The position numbers and the translations under genes are program-made. Below are positions 34,669-43,015 of a DNA stretch of 64,000 nt, in pieces. The DNA is from Marinomonas ostreistagni (GTDB lineage Bacteria; Pseudomonadota; Gammaproteobacteria; Pseudomonadales; Marinomonadaceae), in assembly GCF_016461785.1 (NCBI RefSeq), contig NZ_JAEMUH010000009.1:62001-126000 (forward strand). Direction: 5' to 3'. Every line of letters begins with the position of its first letter. The first letter of the stretch is position 1. A model generated the notes under the pieces. The model was not told the origin of the DNA, searched no databases, and worked only from the letters and a program-made list of their open reading frames with translations.

Positions 34669-34948
34669 CTTTTAGCACCTCATCAATACTCGTGGGCATA
34701 GCAGCGCGTTCTTTGCTAGGTTGCGTGAGCTGATAAAGCCTATCCAATGAGTCGAGAGTCTGCCAAAGCAACAGCAATTGGCGAAATGAAATTTGCCCAG
34801 TCAGCTCAAATTTCTTAATGGTGGCCGCAGGTACGCAGCTTCGCTCAGCAAGCGCCGCTCGTGACAGCTTTGCCTGCTTGCGTAACTCACGTAAATAAGC
34901 CGCATAAGCTTGGCTTACATCGGTATCATCAAGTAAGGTAAAATTCAT
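34658..34948 (-). CDS. hipB: HipB-type HTH antitoxin/repressor
   Basis: 96 residues from the ATG at 34948. The XRE helix-turn-helix (YLRELRKQAKLSRAALAERSCVPAATIKKFE, about residues 17-47) is followed by a short C-terminal tail with TSIDEVLKDEF. HipB binds HipA and represses the operon. The longer frame to 34981 runs through an operator and is unlikely. Two TGGATA-N6-TATCCA sites lie just upstream. Confidence 0.85.
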   Translation of the reverse strand: MNFTLLDDTDVSQAYAAYLRELRKQAKLSRAALAERSCVPAATIKKFELTGQISFRQLLLLWQTLDSLDRLYQLTQPSKERAAMPTSIDEVLKDEF

Positions 34949-34962
34949 CCGCAAAGACCAAA

Positions 34963-35021
34963 TGGATACAGTTATATCCATTATAGCGAAATAAAACAGA
35001 AAGTGGATACTATGATATCCA
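34963..35021 (-). promoter_or_regulatory. Twin HipB operators TGGATA-N6-TATCCA
   Basis: Two exact 18-base dyads, at 34963-34980 and 35004-35021, share TGGATA, six variable bases and TATCCA, with centres 41 bases apart. They start 15 bases upstream of the hipB ATG. E. coli HipB binds sites built from the same TATCC/GGATA half-sites, although in the opposite order with eight bases between. Confidence 0.85.
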
Positions 35022-35157
35022 TAAGTGCGTAGAGTGTTGAAAAAATCACTCGATAAAGCCCTTCAAAACTGCTATTTTTAGACCCTAACAGCAGCATAAA
35101 AGCGGCACTGTTTTTCCATTGCTAACCACTAAGATTTAGTAAAAGCCATAGGCAAGT

Positions 35158-35178
35158 GGTGGGCAGTTTGGTGGGCAA
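35158..35178 (+). repeat. GGTGGGCAG pair near the island right end
   Basis: GGTGGGCAG (35158-35166) and GGTGGGCAA (35170-35178) repeat the motif found four times at the left end, in the same orientation and 12-base phasing as the first left pair. They support integrase arm-site function and mark the right end. Confidence 0.7.
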
Positions 35179-35247
35179 ACAAGCATTTTTGAACGGTTTC
35201 TTTTCGATAACGCATTGAGTTTGTTAGGGTCTAGACCGCTACTCAAT

Positions 35248-35271
35248 GAGCAGATTCAGAATATTGAGTAA
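35248..35271 (+). repeat. attR: displaced original yicC 3' end
   Basis: These 24 bases encode EQIQNIE followed by TAA, the same peptide as the yicC end at 13412-13435 but with synonymous changes in nearly every later codon. The shared start GAGCAGAT is the probable crossover core. This is the native yicC tail of the host before insertion. Confidence 0.85.
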
Positions 35272-35274
35272 CTT

Positions 35275-35315
35275 TTATTGGTGAGTGGATAACGAAGCTA
35301 TCCACTCACCAATAA
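35275..35315 (+). terminator. 17-bp hairpin after the displaced yicC tail (native yicC terminator candidate)
   Basis: Starting 3 bases after the displaced stop, a perfect 17-bp stem (35275-35291 with 35299-35315) encloses a 7-base loop; the inner arms read TGAGTGGATA and TATCCACTCA. No T-run follows, so termination would be atypical. Its position right behind the old stop codon suggests it belonged to yicC before insertion. Confidence 0.5.
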
Positions 35316-35331
35316 TCCTGATGGAAGCATT

Positions 35332-35742
35332 ATGAATGAAATCATTGATCATAAAATCGCGATAATCCATCACAGCCTAGCTCGGATCCGTGAGGTCTAT
35401 AACCTAGCTCAAGATAGGCTTGATACGGACCTAACAAGCCAAGACTCAATCATCTTCAATCTACAGCGCGCCTGCCAAGCCAGCGTTGATATCGCCAACT
35501 ACTTCAATAAAACACTCTTTTCTCAATTTCCGAAAGATAACCACGACAGCTTTGAAGCGCTTCATAAATCGGGCTTTATCTCGGCAGAACTTGCTTTACG
35601 TTTGCTTGAGCTAATCGAGTTTAGCTGTTCAGCAGTCCGTGACGAACAAACGCTTAACTTAGAGATAGTAAAGCATGTGGTAGAGAATAGACTATCGGAT
35701 TTTGAAGACTACATTACTTCTATAAAAGAATTAGAAGCTTAA
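35332..35742 (+). CDS. HepT-like (HEPN) protein with degraded catalytic motif, orphan
   Basis: 136 residues, all helical in appearance. It resembles HepT/DUF86 toxins (KIAIIHHSLARIREVY, QRACQASVDIANYF, SFEALHKSGFIS, LLELIEF). In active members the stretch after the (I/V)GFRN segment contains R-x4-6-H with a following tyrosine. Here the equivalent is LIEFSCSAVRDEQTL, in which the arginine, histidine and tyrosine are replaced. No MNT-type nucleotidyltransferase partner is adjacent. It may be a catalytically dead or repurposed member. GGA precedes the ATG. Its stop overlaps the convergent helicase gene by 4 bases. Confidence 0.65.
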   Translation: MNEIIDHKIAIIHHSLARIREVYNLAQDRLDTDLTSQDSIIFNLQRACQASVDIANYFNKTLFSQFPKDNHDSFEALHKSGFISAELALRLLELIEFSCSAVRDEQTLNLEIVKHVVENRLSDFEDYITSIKELEA

Positions 35743-38700
35743 CCCACCGCCAACTTTGCAGCCTGTTGCCACATAAAGTGTGGCATCGGTGTTTGTAGTT
35801 GCCATGTGATGCTCATCGGTTGCGAGCCGGAGTGTGACACGTATTCCACTTCTCCGTAGTTGACAAAGCCCATGGTGCGGCCGTACTCGTCTTTGCTTTG
35901 CTCACGTACAAATAGAAATAAGCGCTTACCTATCTCACGATGCTGGATGTATTCCAAACCACGCCCACGGTCCGGTCGAGCGCTGTTTTGCGATTGCCAA
36001 TGGAATAACGACTCATTAATGGCGTAGTCGTGGTACATGGTGGTCGGTGAGAATTGCTTTTCATTTTTATCGAGCGTGACAAACAGCAACTCAATATTAT
36101 CTTCTTTAATAACGAACACTCCTTCTCTTGCTGGCGGTTGACGCTCAAATGTCGTCGCACCAAATGCTACCAATATCTGCTCACGAGCATAGCGAGCATG
36201 CACTTTAAGCGGCACCTCAGGAAGCTCGTTCATATCCACCAATTCATGTTTGATACGAGCAAGTTGCCAGCGAATTACATCGGCTAGCTCCTGCGCCACC
36301 CCAAGATGGCTGAGCTGTTTGATACTCTGCGCTAAAGTCGCCAAGCCTATATCAGGACCTGGCTTTTGCCAGAAATCATAATGGCACATCACCACACGTC
36401 GATCGTCCACGTTGACACCACGAAAGTCGGTCTGACAAAGCTGTTCAAGAAAGTTTAAATAACCATGATCATCACAGGTCAGAATGCGGTTATGAATCGC
36501 TTTACGCACTATTTTAAAGGCTTCACCGATCTGCAAGCCTTCTTTGGCTTCATCTTTGGCTTTCGCGACCAACTCAGCCCAACTGCCACGTTTATAGAGT
36601 TCGTTCAGATCAATATGTGGATGTTGCGCGATAAAGTTCGCCAGCGTTAGAGGTTGTGTCGAATGTTGTGGGAATTGGCGGATCATGGCCGTCAGGCGAT
36701 TTTGAGTCAGTGTCGCTTGGTGAATATTGCTAAGCACCATTTCTTGGGTGAGTTTTGTCAGCTCGATTCGACAACCTAACGGCGCATGCGGAAAGCCTTG
36801 TTTGATTTCATCACTGATCGCTTTCGGACTTCTGCCCACTAACGCCCTGAATTTATTGGCAAAATCGTACTCAGGCCGTGAGTTACCAACGAAGTCCAGT
36901 ACAGTGCAACACTCTTTACCCTCGGCTAGACGCAGACCGCGCCCTAGTTGTTGTAAAAAGATGGTGAGGCTTTCGGTGGGCCGCAAGAACAACAAGGTAT
37001 CGACTTCTGGAATATCGACGCCTTCATTGAAGATATCCACGACACACAGCACAGTGATTTGCCCACTACGAATGGCCTGCTGTTTCTGCTGACGCTCAGC
37101 GCTGTTATCACTGGTCAGTACATCCGCTTTAATACCTTTGAGCAGGAATTGGCTCGCCATGTACTTTGCATGCTCGCGACTGACACAAAACGCTAACGCC
37201 TTCATTTGACTGATATCGGTAACGATCTCCTGCAAACTTAGTAGTATCTTGTCAAAACGCGCTTGGTTATGAGTATAAAGGTTGGTCAGCTGTGCAATAT
37301 CGTAGCGCCCGCGGCTCCAAGCGATATTCCGCAGGTCGGTATCGTCATCGATGCCAAAATATTGAAATGGCGATAAGTGGCGACGATTGATCGCTTCCGG
37401 CAAACGAATTTCCGCAGCAATCACACCACCAAAGTCCGCCAAAATATCTCCGCCATCATGACGCTCTGGCGTAGCGGTTAAACCGAGTAAAAGAGTCGGC
37501 TGGAAGTAGCTCAATACAGTCCGATAGCTATTGGCCGCGATGTGATGCACTTCATCGATAACAATGTAATCGTAAAAGTCTGGAGTGAGTTTGAGCTGCT
37601 CTAGTTGATTATTCAGCGTTTGGATCGACACAAACAATTGACGATAGTGGGCTGGCGTATGACCGCCAACCCACAGTTCACCAAAGGAACCATCTCGCAA
37701 TACGCCACGGTAGGCCGCTCGGGCTTGCTTTAGAATTTCTTCTCGATGCGCTACAAACAAGAAGGTCGCGTTCGGCTTCTGTTTCACAAAGCGCGCAAAA
37801 TCAAACGCCGAAATCAGGGTTTTACCTGTACCGGTAGCCGCGACAACGAGGTTGCGAAAGCGCTGATGAATATCTCGCTCTACAGCGAGCTGTTCCAAAA
37901 TCTCACTTTGATGAGGGAACGGCGTAATATCAAAAAAGTGCGCTGTCGTGTGTTCATCGCCAACACGCTGCTGCCGCAAAGCTTTGTTAAGCTTTTCGGT
38001 GCTGCTGGCATCGCCGTTAAACGGCTCAAACTCATTGGATGCCCAATAGGTCTCAAAGGTACTGAGCGACTTGTCGATAATATGCGGGATTTCTTGTGAG
38101 GTGATCTTTAAGTTCCACTCAAGGCCATTGGTCAATGCCGAGTGCGATAAGTTAGAAGAGCCGATATAGCCCGTGTGGTAGCCCGTATTGCGCAGGAACA
38201 AATAGCTCTTAGCGTGTAATCGTTCACGCTCGGTGTTGTAACTCAGCTTTACTTCGGTATTCGGTAAACTCGCCAAATACTCTACCGCTTTAGCATCGGT
38301 CGCCCCCATGTAAGAGGTAGTGATGATCTTTAGCTCCCGACCACTGGCAGTGAACGCTTCCAGCTCCTTGCGGAAGATACGTATCCCTGCCCATTTGATA
38401 AAAGACACCAACCAATAGATTTTATCGGCGGATAGAATCTCGCGTTTTAACTCAGACTCTAACGATAACCCTGCGTTGCTACCGCAAAACAGCTCACTTT
38501 GCGTCAAACCCGTTAGCGGAAAGATATCTTCTACGTATTGCTTGAGGTTGGCCGCTACTGGATTTTCCAGTTCATACAAAGCGGTCAGAATTTTGCCTTG
38601 GCTATCGAGCAGGTTTTCCTCGATCAGGTCATCATCCTGCAAACGCTCTTTCAGCCATAACAGTAGTTCGTTGGATAAAGCGATTTGCTGCTGCAGTTGG

Positions 38701-38879
38701 TCATTGCCAGTCGGTACGGACCCGATGGCATATTCCAGAATATTCGATAGAAAACGCGACAGCCAAACCGATGCTTCTGCAGGTGATAACGTACGTTCGC
38801 CCACATAAAAGCGCTCACGATCCAAACGCTTTTCCACCAGTTGTGTAATCAACTGCTCATAAATACCCGACTGCTGCAT
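35739..38879 (-). CDS. PLD-domain, SF2 helicase and DUF3427 protein
   Basis: 1046 residues. The N-terminus has a phospholipase-D-like nuclease segment (HAKSYLFLRNTGYHTGYIGSSNLSHSAL). The helicase core follows with VAATGTGKTLIS, VIDEVHHIAA, GLTATPERHDGGD, FNEGVDIPEVDTLLF and FLQQLGRGLR. The C-terminal about 350 residues match DUF3427. Proteins of this build are thought to act on DNA and are enriched in defence-type regions; the exact role is unknown. It is just outside the island and oriented towards it, with a clear dyad pair in its promoter region. Confidence 0.85.
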   Translation of the reverse strand: MQQSGIYEQLITQLVEKRLDRERFYVGERTLSPAEASVWLSRFLSNILEYAIGSVPTGNDQLQQQIALSNELLLWLKERLQDDDLIEENLLDSQGKILTALYELENPVAANLKQYVEDIFPLTGLTQSELFCGSNAGLSLESELKREILSADKIYWLVSFIKWAGIRIFRKELEAFTASGRELKIITTSYMGATDAKAVEYLASLPNTEVKLSYNTERERLHAKSYLFLRNTGYHTGYIGSSNLSHSALTNGLEWNLKITSQEIPHIIDKSLSTFETYWASNEFEPFNGDASSTEKLNKALRQQRVGDEHTTAHFFDITPFPHQSEILEQLAVERDIHQRFRNLVVAATGTGKTLISAFDFARFVKQKPNATFLFVAHREEILKQARAAYRGVLRDGSFGELWVGGHTPAHYRQLFVSIQTLNNQLEQLKLTPDFYDYIVIDEVHHIAANSYRTVLSYFQPTLLLGLTATPERHDGGDILADFGGVIAAEIRLPEAINRRHLSPFQYFGIDDDTDLRNIAWSRGRYDIAQLTNLYTHNQARFDKILLSLQEIVTDISQMKALAFCVSREHAKYMASQFLLKGIKADVLTSDNSAERQQKQQAIRSGQITVLCVVDIFNEGVDIPEVDTLLFLRPTESLTIFLQQLGRGLRLAEGKECCTVLDFVGNSRPEYDFANKFRALVGRSPKAISDEIKQGFPHAPLGCRIELTKLTQEMVLSNIHQATLTQNRLTAMIRQFPQHSTQPLTLANFIAQHPHIDLNELYKRGSWAELVAKAKDEAKEGLQIGEAFKIVRKAIHNRILTCDDHGYLNFLEQLCQTDFRGVNVDDRRVVMCHYDFWQKPGPDIGLATLAQSIKQLSHLGVAQELADVIRWQLARIKHELVDMNELPEVPLKVHARYAREQILVAFGATTFERQPPAREGVFVIKEDNIELLFVTLDKNEKQFSPTTMYHDYAINESLFHWQSQNSARPDRGRGLEYIQHREIGKRLFLFVREQSKDEYGRTMGFVNYGEVEYVSHSGSQPMSITWQLQTPMPHFMWQQAAKLAVG

Positions 38880-38910
38880 AACATCCCTTTATCGCTTCTC
38901 AATCAATAAT

Positions 38911-38955
38911 GGGACTATATTCCCATATCTCAGCTAAAACTGGGAATACAGTCCC
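38911..38955 (-). promoter_or_regulatory. Paired operators upstream of the PLD-helicase gene
   Basis: GGGACTATATTCCC (38911-38924) and GGGAATACAGTCCC (38942-38955) are each GGGA-N6-TCCC dyads, 31 bases apart, and together form a 15-bp inverted repeat with one mismatch. They lie 32-76 bases upstream of the helicase start. An HTH repressor is expected, but no regulator gene is adjacent. Confidence 0.65.
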
Positions 38956-38992
38956 TCTTTTCGCTGTTAAGCGTCGGCTTGCTGTGTTTACT

Positions 38993-40063
38993 CTATGCTA
39001 CAACTGAGTCTGCCACGACTTGATTACGACCGTTTTGCTTAGCGCGGTACAAGGCTCTATCGGCGCGGGCAATGATTGCACTGCTCGTTTCATTTGTTAC
39101 TCGCTCGGTCACTCCGAAGCTAGCGGATTGCTTAGGCACCAAGGAAAACGATGTACTGTAAACCTGCTCACGCACGGTTTCAGCGAGTCGAGTGGCTTGG
39201 GGTAACGATAAGTTGGGACAGACGATCAAGAACTCTTCACCACCAAAGCGAAAAGCCATATCGCTTTCACGAATATTCTGGTGAATCACCTTGGCGATCT
39301 CGATTAACACTTTATCACCCGCTGCATGGCCGTATTCGTCATTCACGCTTTTAAAGTGGTCAATATCCAACAGGATCGCGGCTAAAGGTTTTTGCTCTTG
39401 CTCACATTGTTCGATTAACTCTGGCACACACTCATTTAATTTGCGTCGGTTGAACAACCCCGTTAATGAATCACTGTATGCTTGCTCTTCTGCAGCCATT
39501 TTATCTCTTTCTAATGTTTCCGCGCGTTGCACAAGCTTTTGTTCATTCTTAGTCAATTCAGATATAGAAGCGTCTTGCTCCTGCATGTAGCGATATAAAA
39601 AAACATGAATGATTTGACCAAGCGTGACGATAGACGCGATTGATAGGCATACTCTGATGGCAGAGTAAAAGTCTTGCCCAATGGTAATCGATGCAATGTA
39701 GATCGATGTGCCGAGTAATCCGATCGATATCAGACCATAGATGGCTCGATTCGCCAGAAACAGGCAGATCACTAACACAAAAGGATAAAGGCTTAACGCG
39801 ATAAAGCCATTTTTGAAAGCCGCGATACTCGCCGTCACGGCGACGATGATAGCCAGCAGGTTTCCCAGTGACTCAGGTATCCTGCGCTCACGAAACCACA
39901 AATACAGTCCGTATAGGTTGCCAATAGAGAAAAGGATCGCGCCGATCAACAAATCATTGATCGAAATGGCTGGGGTATAAAGTACAACGCAGACAAACGA
40001 AACAGTGAAGATAGCACTGATAAATAGGACGCTCGCCCTAATTTTTTCAAGCAAATAATACAT
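38993..40063 (-). CDS. Membrane diguanylate cyclase (GGDEF)
   Basis: 356 residues. About six hydrophobic segments occupy residues 1-165, a coiled linker follows (ELTKNEQKLVQRAETLERDKMAAEEQ) and then a GGDEF domain with the active-site GGEEF and, five residues before it, an RESD inhibitory I-site. It should make c-di-GMP, with product feedback. The membrane part is not a recognised sensor family (MASE-like by general form). The gene stands alone between the helicase and SulP genes. Confidence 0.88.
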   Translation of the reverse strand: MYYLLEKIRASVLFISAIFTVSFVCVVLYTPAISINDLLIGAILFSIGNLYGLYLWFRERRIPESLGNLLAIIVAVTASIAAFKNGFIALSLYPFVLVICLFLANRAIYGLISIGLLGTSIYIASITIGQDFYSAIRVCLSIASIVTLGQIIHVFLYRYMQEQDASISELTKNEQKLVQRAETLERDKMAAEEQAYSDSLTGLFNRRKLNECVPELIEQCEQEQKPLAAILLDIDHFKSVNDEYGHAAGDKVLIEIAKVIHQNIRESDMAFRFGGEEFLIVCPNLSLPQATRLAETVREQVYSTSFSLVPKQSASFGVTERVTNETSSAIIARADRALYRAKQNGRNQVVADSVVA

Positions 40064-40166
40064 ATCAGTGCTACCCCCGTTTACCGGCTAAGTGAACACT
40101 TCCAAGAGCCACAGTGATGCTATGGCTGAGTATTGTGATCAGTTTGTATTGAATATATACAATTCT

Positions 40167-40201
40167 AATTAAGCCTTCATTCAAATAGCAAAGGCTTAAT
40201 T
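40167..40201. repeat. 11-bp inverted repeat downstream of sulP
   Basis: AATTAAGCCTT (40167-40177) and AAGGCTTAATT (40191-40201) form a perfect stem with a 13-base loop in the 186-base gap between the SulP stop and the cyclase start. There is no T-run, so it is a weak terminator or an operator of the cyclase gene. Confidence 0.4.
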
Positions 40202-40249
40202 GTATGGATTCTTTACAATCCGTATGAACATGTAATAAATACCCTAAGG

Positions 40250-41914
40250 TCAGTGCGTCGCCTTCGCCTCAATATAATCTAGCGCGGCTTGCAAGGCTTG
40301 TTCACGGGTCGCGCAGTCGTTGCCTTCTTGAATAAAGCTCATCACGTGGAATTTATCGAGTTGTTCACGGGTGCGTTCATTCGGACACAGAAGTAAAACT
40401 TCGCAGTTCACGTCGTTGGCGTCTTTGATGGCGTTTTCAAGCGCTAAGCCTACGGTGACGTCGATCATGGGCACGTCGCTCAAGTCCAAAATCATCACAT
40501 CGTATTCATCGATGCTGGCATGTTGGCGTGAGATGGCTTTGGAGACACTAAAGATCATTGGGCCAGATAAGTAGAAGAACAGCACCTTACCTTGAGCTTG
40601 ATCCAGCATGGCACGTTCATCGTCGGTTAGAGGAACGTTGTTGTTATCCGAGTCACTGATGGCTTTTACATGACGAGTCTGTTCGCGGCTCAGTTTTTCG
40701 ATAATGATGATGTTAGAAATAAATACGCCGAGGCCGACCGCTGCGATTAAATCGACAAACACCGTCAGCAGCATCACGCCATACATAATCGCCATGCCTG
40801 ACAAGCTGACTTTGTGAGCCCGTTGAATAAAGCTCCAATCGAGAATGTTAAAGCCGACATAGACTGCAATACCCGCCAAGACCGCCATTGGAATCGGTTC
40901 GGTAAGTCCTCCTGCAACCAATACCACCAGTGCTAATACCAATGCGCGCACAATACCTGATACTGGAGAGCGTGCGCCCACTTGGATATTGGTCACTGTC
41001 CCCATGGTCGCGCCAGCACCTGGCAAAGCACCGAATAAACCAGAAATCATATTCGCAAGACCCTGACCGCGCAGTTCTTTATCGGAGTCGTGCTCGGTAC
41101 GCGTCAATGAATCGCCAATCACCGCTGTGAGCAAGGTATCAATACAACCCAGAGTACCTAGTACCAAGGCATCAATGACCATTTTGGTGAACATATCCGC
41201 ACTAAAATGCGGCAACACCAACGATGGCAAACCAGATGGGATTTCACCGATACGACGGATGCTATCGCTATCAAACAGAATGACCGAAATCAGTGTGATC
41301 GCCACCAGCGCCACCAATTGAGCGGGAACGTATTTTCGATACTGCTTCGGAAAGAAAAATAACACGGCCAACGTCAAGACACCGAGTAATAGCTCGCGCC
41401 ATTGCAAGTTCGCTAGAGTCTCAGGGATTGCCATCAACGTGCCGCTAACGCCACCTGGAGGTGCTGGGGACCCTAGCAAGGGGGATAACTGCAAGATAAT
41501 CAGAATAACGCCGATACCGGACATAAAGCCCGATACCACACTGTAGGGCATTAAGGTGACGTACTTACCGAGTTTGAGCCAGCCGAGCAGCATCTGGAAG
41601 GCTCCCGCCATCATGACCACGGTAAACGCCATAGCCATGCCGTGTTCTGGGTACTCAGCCATCATGCTGGTCAAGACCGCTGTCATAATCACGGTCATTG
41701 GGCCAGTCGGTTCAGAAATCAGCGTGGTAGACCCACCAAATAACGCTGCAAAAAAGCCGACCATAATCGCGCCCCAAAGGCCTGCTTCTGCCCCAGCACC
41801 GGATGCCACACCAAATGCCAACGCCAATGGGAGAGAGATGATTGCAGTGGTCACACCACCAAACACATCCCCTTTAAAATCGAATGCAGCAAAACGCTGA
41901 GAATCTAACAACAA
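40250..41914 (-). CDS. SulP-family anion transporter with STAS domain
   Basis: 554 residues. The SulP membrane domain opens with FGGVTTAIISLPLALAFGVASGAGAEAGLWGAI and has about 10-12 hydrophobic segments (ISEPTGPMTV, GQGLANMISGLFGALPGAGATMGT). The C-terminal STAS domain (about 440-545) has VMILDLSDVPMIDVTVGLALENAI. Family substrates are sulfate, bicarbonate or dicarboxylates. The start appears to be TTG, with GGGGGTG just upstream, as no ATG lies near the family start. It is downstream of and co-directional with the LysR gene but 90 bases away. Confidence 0.88.
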   Translation of the reverse strand: MLLDSQRFAAFDFKGDVFGGVTTAIISLPLALAFGVASGAGAEAGLWGAIMVGFFAALFGGSTTLISEPTGPMTVIMTAVLTSMMAEYPEHGMAMAFTVVMMAGAFQMLLGWLKLGKYVTLMPYSVVSGFMSGIGVILIILQLSPLLGSPAPPGGVSGTLMAIPETLANLQWRELLLGVLTLAVLFFFPKQYRKYVPAQLVALVAITLISVILFDSDSIRRIGEIPSGLPSLVLPHFSADMFTKMVIDALVLGTLGCIDTLLTAVIGDSLTRTEHDSDKELRGQGLANMISGLFGALPGAGATMGTVTNIQVGARSPVSGIVRALVLALVVLVAGGLTEPIPMAVLAGIAVYVGFNILDWSFIQRAHKVSLSGMAIMYGVMLLTVFVDLIAAVGLGVFISNIIIIEKLSREQTRHVKAISDSDNNNVPLTDDERAMLDQAQGKVLFFYLSGPMIFSVSKAISRQHASIDEYDVMILDLSDVPMIDVTVGLALENAIKDANDVNCEVLLLCPNERTREQLDKFHVMSFIQEGNDCATREQALQAALDYIEAKATH

Positions 41915-42004
41915 ACACCCCCAATGGTTGCGATAAGGACACGAATAACAAAGGCTAAAACGTTATAAGAGTAACATATTTCGAGGGTCTGCAAGACAAA
42001 AGAC

Positions 42005-42898
42005 TCATCCTGACGATAGGATCTTCGCCAATGCTTTAAAAATAGTATCGTAGCGTTTGGGTAAGGTGCGATAACGCTTGTGCACCAAATATAAGGTCTC
42101 TTCGACTGGCTGTTTCGGCACCACGACATGCAAGCTCTCCTGATGCGCAAAGCTCGCCACTGCCGCTTCTGGTAAAACCGTAAACCCTAGCCCTTTTGCA
42201 ACGGGTAAGAGAATCTGGCCCAGCTGGTTAATATAACCCGTTACAGCAAGGCGTTCGGTGTCTAACTCAGCTAAGACTGAATCACCACAGCGTTCTAGAT
42301 ATAAGGGAAGGTAATGCTTGGCATCTGGGTGATTAATCAGCCCTACTTGATGCAATAACTCTGGCTGTATCACCGCATCTTGATAGGCACTAGGCAACAC
42401 CAGACATAAAGTTTCACTGCCGATAACGGTACTTTGATATTGGGTCTCGTTAGGTTGATGTGTCACGATTCCCAAATCGACCGCGCCTGTTTGCAGATCC
42501 TGCAGTGTCTTATGGTTAGGAGCGACTTCTAGTTGGATGATTAAGTTAGGATGCTGTTGCTGTAACACCAGCAATGGTGTGTACAAAAGCAGTGCTAGGG
42601 CGCCAGAGCACGACAATTTGCAGACACCGGAAAAGGGGTCATCAAAGCTTAGGCGTTCTAGTAAAGTGGCTTCGTCCTTTGTGACCTTTAACGCATAGTC
42701 GTACATCAAACGCCCCTGCTCGGTCAGCTCAAAGCGCTTCCCTTCTCGCTTAATCAAAAGATGGCCGCAGGCGCTTTCCAATTTATGAATGTGTTGGCTC
42801 ACCCCAGGCTGAGTCATGTGCAGCACCTCAGCCGTCTGAGTAAAGTGCCCCACTTCCACTAAAGTTTTAAACGTATTCAGCCAAATAGGGTTTAGCAT
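42005..42898 (-). CDS. LysR-family transcriptional regulator
   Basis: 297 residues. The N-terminal winged HTH (WLNTFKTLVEVGHFTQTAEVLHMTQPGVSQHIHKLE) is followed by a periplasmic-binding-like effector domain (CKLSCSGALALLLYTPLLVLQQQHPNLIIQLE). It is divergent from the VOC-family gene, with an AT-rich inverted repeat between them, so it probably regulates that gene and itself. The effector is unknown. Confidence 0.9.
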   Translation of the reverse strand: MLNPIWLNTFKTLVEVGHFTQTAEVLHMTQPGVSQHIHKLESACGHLLIKREGKRFELTEQGRLMYDYALKVTKDEATLLERLSFDDPFSGVCKLSCSGALALLLYTPLLVLQQQHPNLIIQLEVAPNHKTLQDLQTGAVDLGIVTHQPNETQYQSTVIGSETLCLVLPSAYQDAVIQPELLHQVGLINHPDAKHYLPLYLERCGDSVLAELDTERLAVTGYINQLGQILLPVAKGLGFTVLPEAAVASFAHQESLHVVVPKQPVEETLYLVHKRYRTLPKRYDTIFKALAKILSSG

Positions 42899-42918
42899 TG
42901 ACGCTCCCTGATAACAAT

Positions 42919-42949
42919 AAATTATTATTTTGAGAATAAATGATAATTT
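42919..42949. promoter_or_regulatory. AT-rich inverted repeat between the LysR and VOC genes
   Basis: AAATTATTATTT (42919-42930) and AAATGATAATTT (42938-42949) are complements with one mismatch, 7 bases apart. They sit 21 bases upstream of the lysR ATG and 67 upstream of the VOC ATG, as expected of a LysR recognition and activation site. Confidence 0.6.
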
Positions 42950-43015
42950 TTAATTTATCAGCCTCAATTTTATAGTGACCTCATCGAAGCACATAGTATT
43001 TATAGCGAGGTTAAT

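Larger units (their letters stand above)
13412..35271. mobile_element. yicC-integrated genomic island (MGI-like), about 21.9 kb
   Basis: The island is bounded by the duplicated yicC 3' end. An integrase gene lies just inside the left end, and GGTGGGCAG repeats lie at both ends. Cargo is restriction-modification, toxin-antitoxin and helicase genes. Insertion at the yicC 3' end is, as I recall, the hallmark of mobilizable genomic islands of the MGIVflInd1 type that are moved by SXT/R391 elements. I did not recognise a relaxase or conjugation gene, as expected for an MGI. Membership of that exact family is inference, as I cannot verify its oriT here. Confidence 0.85.

Noticed and set aside
15521..38955. 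Similarity of the HigA dyad (AGTCCC-N5-GGGACT) to the helicase dyads (GGGA-N6-TCCC)
   Set aside because: Half-site order and spacing differ, so a shared regulator is not supported beyond both being GC half-sites.
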